64,000 nt of DNA from Hoeflea ulvae (GTDB lineage Bacteria; Pseudomonadota; Alphaproteobacteria; Rhizobiales; Rhizobiaceae), in NCBI RefSeq assembly GCF_026619435.1, contig NZ_JAOVZQ010000001.1, positions 3,789,501-3,853,500 on the forward strand, given 5' to 3'. Positions 56,058-64,000 of this stretch are shown piece after piece. A model generated the notes under the pieces. The model was not told the origin of the DNA, ran no database searches, and saw only the letters and a program-made list of their open reading frames with translations. Both the position numbers and the translations under genes were made by a program. The first letter of the stretch is position 1. Each line of letters begins with the position of its first letter.

Positions 56058-56333
56058 ATGACACGCACAATGCTGATTTTCGCCGCCGGCCTGGCTTCAG
56101 GGATGACCGCTCTGGCGCCGGCGGCGCTGGCCGCGAGCTGTTTTGATCTCTGGTACGAACGCAACGCGATTTACGACCACAACGGCTACTGCTTTTCCTC
56201 CAATCTGGGCAAACGCACATTTGACAATTCCGATTGCTGGACCAAACACGCCAATCTGAGCCAGTGGGAAACCCGCCGCGTTGCCGAGATCAAGGCCGAG
56301 GAACGCCGCCGCGGCTGCAAGGTCAACAACTAG
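56058..56333 (+). CDS. YARHG-type small secreted protein
   Basis: A 91-residue exported protein. The signal peptide (MLIFAAGLASGMTALAPAALA) is cut before a cysteine-rich YARHG-type domain (CFDLWYERNAIYDHNGYCF, then KRTF, then DCWT). GGGGAG precedes ATG 56058. Its function is unknown. Confidence 0.8.
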   Translation: MTRTMLIFAAGLASGMTALAPAALAASCFDLWYERNAIYDHNGYCFSSNLGKRTFDNSDCWTKHANLSQWETRRVAEIKAEERRRGCKVNN

Positions 56334-57342
56334 GCCGGCGACACAGGTTCGGGGGAAGTTTCCTTTCGGAGTGACTCTCGTCCAAAGTCAGGCTGCCGCC
56401 GGCAAGCCCGAAAGCAAACTGCCCCGCTGCATGTGGCCATTGTTCCCGACAGCAGGGCAAGCTTCGGACAGCCGCAAGGGATGCCGCGCGACAATGCCGC
56501 CGGGGTGTGGGCAGGAAATCAGTCCGGAGGGCCGCACGCGGGCAGAGCCTCTCTAGGATTTGGTATGGGTGGCGCTGTTCGCGCGCGGCCCGGAACCCGC
56601 CGGATGCTGTCCACATCCGACAGACGGCGCCTCGCCTCCCCCGGGATTTTCAGGCCCCGCCCGGATTGCTCCGGCCGCGATCGGGACAGACCGCGGGAGA
56701 TGCTTTGGTCGCGTTCCGGCACGGACCCTGATGCGCCGGTGCGATGCCGCCCGGTGGCGCCCGAAAATTTCGGGCGCGGGCTGCATCCAGCCACATCATG
56801 TCCGCCACAGGCCCGTTCCGGTGTTTTCGCGCTCACCCGCCTTGCGGCAGCTTGACGCTGAACCCGGCCCGGTGGCTGGCTTTGCACGCTCCTCCCGAGA
56901 GGACCGCCCGCCAGCGGAACCGCGATGGCCTCCGCCTCCCCTCATCCGCTGCGCCACGTCAGCGCACCCGACCAAGGGCATTCCCCCCGCGTGGCTCGAA
57001 ACGTTCGCGATCCATCCGGCAGCGGGAGTGCGACGAGTATCGCATGGGGGTGGAAGGTGTGGAAAAAATTGGGGTGGATTTGCGGATGGCTCCCCGGGTC
57101 CGGGCTCGGGGATAAAGACGGCGATACTGAAGATGACCATGGTGGCACGGCACGACGAAGAAAGGGGTTCGAGGCGAGTTGCGGTGTTAAAACGATCCCC
57201 AACGCCTGGCTGACGCTGGCTACGTTTTTCGCAGCGTCATCGTTTTGCTTGCGCGTGTTAAACACAAAATCAACTTTACATTGCATTTCTCGCCGACAGG
57301 GCAGAGTGTCGTGTCAGCTCATCAGGAGCAGGAGTGAATGCC
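56334..57342. other. 1-kb interval with no confident gene
   Basis: Long frames occur in several phases but none has a good ribosome binding site, family signature or normal protein composition, so they look like chance frames in GC-rich DNA. The right part contains a nested inverted repeat at 57189-57246 and the AT-richer upstream region of the small gene at 57343. The rest may be decayed coding or mosaic sequence. Confidence 0.5.
57189..57246 (+). repeat. Nested inverted repeat upstream of the YHYH-like gene
   Basis: Outer arms AAAACGAT (57189-57196) and ATCGTTTT (57239-57246) enclose GACGCT (57212-57217) and AGCGTC (57233-57238). The structure lies about 100 bases before the next start and may form an RNA structure or a binding site. 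Confidence 0.6.
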
Positions 57343-57489
57343 ATGAAAAGATGTCTCGTGCTGTCTGCGGTCATGTCGCTTGCGTCGGCCGGCCTCGCCC
57401 AGGCTCATGGCGGCGGATGCCGCAAGAGTTCACCGCCGGGCCAATGCTGCCATATGGAGAAGAGGACCGGCCAAGTGCATTGCCACTAA
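57343..57489 (+). CDS. Small exported Cys/His-rich protein (YHYH-like)
   Basis: A 48-residue protein. After a signal peptide (MKRCLVLSAVMSLASAGLAQA) the mature part HGGGCRKSSPPGQCCHMEKRTGQVHCH resembles the Cys/His-rich end of small YHYH-domain proteins and could bind a metal. GGAG lies eight bases before ATG 57343. Too short for certainty. Confidence 0.6.
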   Translation: MKRCLVLSAVMSLASAGLAQAHGGGCRKSSPPGQCCHMEKRTGQVHCH

Positions 57490-57524
57490 GCGTGCCAAGC
57501 GCGAATTCCTGTTGCCCAAACTCC

Positions 57525-57664
57525 GTCATTCCGGACTTGATCCGGTATCCAGCGGGCGAGCGTCCGCGAGCCGGAAGACCCGTCGTTGAACGGACATCAC
57601 GAAAAGAGTCTTCCGCGCCTGCCGACGCAGGCGCTGCTGGACCCCGGATCGAGTCCGGGGTGAC
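57525..57664. repeat. REP/RIME-like palindromic element
   Basis: A left arm (57525-57553) starting GTCATTCCGGACTTGATCCG and a right arm (57636-57664) ending CGGATCGAGTCCGGGGTGAC are imperfect reverse complements enclosing about 80 bases. This pattern is common between genes in alphaproteobacteria. Confidence 0.7.
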
Positions 57665-57709
57665 GGGTGGAGGGTGCCGCGTCCTACCTCACCCCTGGTG
57701 GGAGAGGAT

Positions 57710-57750
57710 ACAAAATCGCGGTCTTGGCAAAGCCAAGTCGCAGATTTTGT
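57710..57750. repeat. Hairpin element in rhizobial mosaic sequence
   Basis: ACAAAATC (57710-57717) pairs with GATTTTGT (57743-57750), and inside it CTTGGC pairs with GCCAAG. It is flanked by CCTCACCCC / GGTGAGGGG, giving a longer dyad, typical of repeated rhizobial intergenic elements. Confidence 0.65.
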
Positions 57751-57959
57751 TGGTGAGGGGGTTCGGACGCCGGAAAGTGCGGCAATTACCCCGCTCTTGC
57801 AATTTCCAGCACCTGGCTGAAGCCAGGAGATGAGACAGCCTTCGGGCGGCGTCGGGCTCAGGCCTTCGTGCGCTGAAATCGGATTCTCCGATTTCTGGCC
57901 TTCTGCCACTGTTCCGAAGACTCCCACACCAAGCGGGAGAAAAACGCCCCGTCCCTGCC

Positions 57960-58103
57960 CTAGTTTTCCTCGATCGAAATGCCGCCTTCGCCGATCTTGA
58001 TCTCGACGCCGGAGGTCTGCTGGTCCTGGTAGTACAGATAGCCGAGAATGGCGGCGCCGACGGCGAGGATGGCGATGACGATGGCAAGGGTCTGGCGGGA
58101 CAT
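57960..58103 (-). CDS. Small single-span membrane protein, 47 residues
   Basis: A short protein with one N-terminal membrane helix (TLAIVIAILAVGAAILGYLYY) and a polar tail VEIKIGEGGISIEEN. Similar small proteins are common in rhizobia and unnamed. ATG 58103 is used. Function is unknown. Confidence 0.65.
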   Translation of the reverse strand: MSRQTLAIVIAILAVGAAILGYLYYQDQQTSGVEIKIGEGGISIEEN

Positions 58104-58207
58104 GGCGTTGATCCTGAAAGCTGGCGCGGAGATGCGGCGAGCCAGCGATCTAGCATGGTTTTGACGGATGCAAAGCGAATTCGGCGGCGCGGCAGGCCGG
58201 GCCGCGA

Positions 58208-58540
58208 TCAGCGCCAGCGCTCGTCGCGGTCCTTGGGCTCCAGCGCGCTCATCAGCGTGTCCCACATGTCCATGCCGGTTTCCATCACCGCGACATTGGC
58301 CTCATAGGCGATCTTCGTGCCGATCATGTCGACAAGTTCGGTGGCCAGATCAACGCCGCTGCCGCCGGCGGCCTCGCGCGTCACCGCCTTGACCCCGCCG
58401 CCGGGCGCCGCGACCATGTCGGTGCGCTTGCGGGTGTAATCGGGCGTGTCGGCATTGGCGATGTTGCTGGCGATCCCGTCGAGCCGCTGCTGCTGCGCGG
58501 CCATGCCGGAAAATGCCGTGGTGATGACGCTCGAGATCAT
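58208..58540 (-). CDS. Orphan flagellar rod-like (FlgC-type) protein, 110 residues
   Basis: The N-terminus SGMAAQQQRLDGIASNIANADTPDYTRKR is the conserved rod/hook motif, and the C-terminus DLATELVDMIGTKIAYEANVAVMETG matches the terminal helix of FlgC and FlgB. The two ends are joined with almost no middle, so it is shorter than FlgC (about 135). No flagellar genes are near. AAGGAG lies nine bases before ATG 58540. It may be a regulator or a structural variant, or a degraded copy. Confidence 0.75.
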   Translation of the reverse strand: MISSVITTAFSGMAAQQQRLDGIASNIANADTPDYTRKRTDMVAAPGGGVKAVTREAAGGSGVDLATELVDMIGTKIAYEANVAVMETGMDMWDTLMSALEPKDRDERWR

Positions 58541-58795
58541 GCGGCGCTGCTCCTTGAACGGGCAAGCCTAGCGCCGGGAGATTAGGAGCGGGTTAGCAAG
58601 GACAGTTAAGAAAGCATGTCGAAGGGCGCGCATTCTGCGCCGATCCGGCGGATGGACGCGGTGAGGCCTGGCGCGACCCGGATCCGCGCGCGCCGGCCCG
58701 ACGCGCCCGGACCTGACGCGATCGGGTCCGGCGTGACCGGACGGGGCGACCGGGCCGGCGCAAACCGGCCAAGCTGGCCGAGCCGAACCGGACGC
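58541..58795. other. GC-rich spacer between the two FlgC-like genes
   Basis: The 255 bases contain many short repeats of GACGCG, CCGGAC and ACCGG type. No gene or known element is seen. It probably contains the leader of the gene at 58208-58540. Confidence 0.35.
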
Positions 58796-59086
58796 TCAGT
58801 CCCGCGGCTGCCGCGACAGCGCCGCCGCCAGCATGTCCCAGAAATCGGAATCGGATTCGGGCGCCGTGTTGGTGGCGGTATGGGTGATGACGGTCTCGCT
58901 GAGATCGAGCAGCTGGCTTACCAGGTCGACCGCGCCGGGGGACGGCCAGACCGCGGGCGCAATCCGCGCGGTCACCTTGCCACTGCCGGCCATGACCGGC
59001 AGCGGTGCGACGGTGTCGACCGCGGCGGTTTCGGGCATCGGGCTTGAGACCGCGCCGGAGGATGAAACAGGAAAGAGTTCTGGCAT
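58796..59086 (-). CDS. Small protein with FlgC-like C-terminal helix, 96 residues
   Basis: The first half is a low-complexity Pro/Ala/Val-rich region. The second half, VDLVSQLLDLSETVITHTATNTAPESDSDFWDMLAAALSRQPRD, aligns with the end of the neighbouring FlgC-like protein, including the final WDxL-x-AL. It lacks the N-terminal rod motif. AGGAG lies about 11 bases before ATG 59086. It looks like a diverged relative of its neighbour. Confidence 0.5.
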   Translation of the reverse strand: MPELFPVSSSGAVSSPMPETAAVDTVAPLPVMAGSGKVTARIAPAVWPSPGAVDLVSQLLDLSETVITHTATNTAPESDSDFWDMLAAALSRQPRD

Positions 59087-59462
59087 CTGGCTTGCACTCC
59101 TATGCGGAAGGTACGTTGCTGCCGGTGTCAGGGGCGCGCGAAGCCTAGCGCCCGCGGTTTTGAGCGGGCGTTAAACCGGGAAGCCGGAATTGAATCAAAT
59201 GCAGGGAATGGCCCGGCGCGCGCTGCGGTGCGACCGTTCTGCCGCCCAGCCCGCGGGTTCGCAGTGGCCTGATCGCCTGTGCTGCGCGGGCAGATCCGGC
59301 AAGGGGCAGCCGCCCGTGAAGGCGGCATCGCGCGCTTTGCTCCGCGGCGCAGATCTCTCGCCCCGAAAAAGCAAAAGACCGGAGGTTCCGCCGCCAAGGC
59401 GCCTTGCATTCGATCATGTTCGTGCAAAGCGCGTTGGCGTTAGCTGTTTTCCGGACTCCGCC
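59087..59462. other. Interval between the FlgC-like gene and uvrB
   Basis: No gene or element with support is seen. The stretch contains the promoter region of the gene at 58796-59086 and the downstream region of uvrB. Confidence 0.35.
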
Positions 59463-62546
<3,084 letters not shown>

Positions 62547-62785
62547 AGCGGCAATATGGGCAGAGTCGATGGCGAAAGAAAGGGGTGGCCGGGGCAAAGC
62601 GGGAACAAAACCGGCTGATGCTGACAGCGGGTGTCAGCAGGAGGCTCGGCGTACCCCATCGCACCGCGACATTCTCACCCTAGGCATATTCGCCGGATAT
62701 GATACATACGGCTGCAATTCGAGCGGTGGTTCGGGCCCCGCTTGGGAGCCCTTACGCATCGCCTTGACCCGATGGAAAGACCGCA

Positions 62786-64000
62786 TGGACACGACGCTGA
62801 CTGCCCCTTTGATCTTTCTGGACCCGCAAGGGGTGATAACCGGCTGGAGTGACGGCGCCGAGCGGCTGCTGGGCTGGAAAGCCGACGACATTGTCGGCCG
62901 GCCCTATTCCGAGATCTATGACGACCGCGGCTTCTTCATCGGCCCCGACGGCGCGCTCGATCTCGATTCGGTTGCTGTTCCGACCCCGGACAAGGGCCAG
63001 GTCGTGGCGTTGCGCAGTTCGCAGACCAAGCATCTGCTGGAACGGCTCGACCTGACCATGACCAATGCCGATGTGATCGGATCGTGGAACTGGGACGTGT
63101 CGGACGACCTGATCATCACCGACGGCCGTTTTGCCGAAACCTTCGGCCTGTCGGCCAAACAGGCACAGAAGGGCCTGCCGCTGGAAGAATTCGTCAACAG
63201 GATCCATGAGGATGATCGGCCGCGGGTCGCGTCCGAAATCGTCAGCACCATCGAATCCGGCGGCGCCTACAGCACCGAATACCGGGTGGTGCGGCCCGAC
63301 GGGTCGATTTCGCATGTGCTGGCCCAGGGCAAGCTTGTCGAGGGCAAGGACGGCAAATCCGACCGCTTTCCCGGCGTGCTGTTCGACGTTTCCGCGCGCC
63401 GCAAGGCGGAGATGGAGGCGCAGGCGCAACGCGAACGCTACCGCAACCTGTTCGAAAACCTCGAATCCGGCTTCTGCGTCATCCGCATGATCTGGGACGA
63501 GGACGGCAATCCGGTCGATTACGAGTTCCTCGAGGTCAACAAGGCCTTTGCCCGCCACACCGGCATCGAGGACGCGGTCGGCAAATGGATCCGCCGCGAC
63601 ATCGCGCCCGGCCATGAACAGTTTTGGTTCGATTTCTACGGCAAGGTGGCGCGCACCGGCGAATCCGCCAGCAGCGAAAGCCCGGCCAGCGAACTCGACA
63701 ACCGCTGGTTCCAGGTCCAGGCCTTTGCCATTGACGGCGCCGGAAGCGACAATGTCGCGGTGCTGTTCACCGACAACACGGTCAGCAAACACGCTGAATT
63801 GTCGCTCAAGGCCAGCGAGGAGGAATTCCGCACCCTGTCGCAGTCGATGCTCAACCATGTCTGGACGGCGACGCCGGACGGCAAGATCGACTGGCTCAAC
63901 GACCGGGTGGTGGCGTTCAGCGGGGTTCCGCAGGAACAAATCGCCGGCGACTCCTGGGGATCGATCGTCCATCCTGACGATCTGCCGGCCGCCGCCGCGG
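62786..64000 (+). CDS. Multi-PAS sensor protein, probably a histidine kinase (partial)
   Basis: Only the first 405 codons are present; the gene runs off the right edge. At least four PAS-type segments follow one another: about 8-60 (FLDPQGVITGWSDGAERLLGW), 95-210 (GSWNWDVSDDLIITDGRFAETFGL), 220-330 (LFENLESGFCVIRMIWD) and 345 on (TLSQSMLNHVWTATPDGKIDWLN). No membrane segment is seen, so it is probably a cytosolic sensor; the output domain (histidine kinase or GGDEF) is outside the window. ATG 62786 follows GGAAAG. Divergent from uvrB. Confidence 0.85.

Larger units (their letters stand above)
57490..57959. other. Intergenic interval made of repeat elements
   Basis: No gene is seen. Two palindromic elements occupy most of the first part (57525-57664 and 57710-57750). 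The rest contains GGGAG-type short inverted repeats and the downstream region of the minus-strand gene at 57960. Confidence 0.6.

Noticed and set aside
56560..57213. 217-codon plus-strand frame
   Set aside because: No ribosome binding site, no family pattern and a Pro/Arg-rich composition typical of chance frames.
57525..57750. CRISPR array
   Set aside because: The repeats are palindromic pairs, not regularly spaced direct repeats, and no cas genes are present.
62590..62625. LexA box upstream of uvrB
   Set aside because: Only one GAAC half-site is present, with no second half at the spacing expected in alphaproteobacteria.

Overview
The window is about 64 kb of high-GC bacterial chromosome. 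Gene families, small-protein types and intergenic repeats point to an aerobic alphaproteobacterium of the Hyphomicrobiales (Rhizobiales), probably Rhizobiaceae or a Hoeflea-like relative. That placement is an inference from gene content, not from a marker gene. No phage, transposase, integrase, rRNA operon or CRISPR array was seen. There is one tRNA, tRNA-Lys(CTT).

Region 1 (1-23 kb) is the most interesting part. It opens with cobyric acid synthase (cobQ) and a clear cobalamin riboswitch. A betaine/choline-type ABC importer (proX-proW-proV) follows. Then comes a dispersed set of one-carbon genes: a betaine-homocysteine methyltransferase family protein, a metal-sensor-like PadR regulator, a two-cluster Fe-S protein, a non-pyrrolysine MttB-superfamily methyltransferase, its cognate-type corrinoid protein, a DUF1638 protein, a formyltransferase, a small virulence-factor-domain protein, a MetV-like cysteine-rich protein, MetF, a pterin-binding methyltransferase and a RACo-type corrinoid activator. 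Read together they form a plausible complete route: quaternary amine uptake, methyl transfer to a corrinoid, transfer to tetrahydrofolate, and oxidation of methyl-THF by MetF/MetV, with ATP-dependent repair of oxidised corrinoid. Known versions of this chemistry are mostly anaerobic (acetogens, methanogens), so a full set in an apparently aerobic alphaproteobacterium deserves attention. Shared palindromes in front of three of the genes and an Arg/Gly-rich terminal tag on four of the proteins tie the set together. A GbdR-like AraC regulator lies at 22 kb and a dimethylglycine-dehydrogenase-type flavoprotein at 27-29 kb.

Region 2 (23-33 kb) holds a REC-REC-GGDEF regulator with a one-base frameshift, a DUF1194 protein, a VOC/TetR divergent pair with visible operators, the large FAD/GcvT protein, an MscS channel and a DUF924 protein.

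Region 3 (33-49 kb, all minus strand) is a branched-chain acyl degradation block. A TetR regulator, isovaleryl-CoA dehydrogenase, mccB, a hydrolase and mccA are interleaved with two VapBC-type toxin-antitoxin pairs. Upstream lies an acyl-CoA ligase plus Liv-type ABC transporter operon whose substrate-binding gene carries a one-base frameshift. Both transcription units start with nearly the same 22-bp operator. A 30-bp remnant of an mccB 3' end lies beside one toxin-antitoxin pair.

Region 4 (49-64 kb) is mixed: a DgcN-like DUF1611 protein, a polytopic membrane protein, tRNA-Lys, PhzF, Nudix, an endonuclease/exonuclease/phosphatase protein, DUF922, small secreted proteins, repeat-rich intergenic DNA, two orphan FlgC-like small proteins, a long UvrB and the start of a multi-PAS sensor that runs off the right edge.
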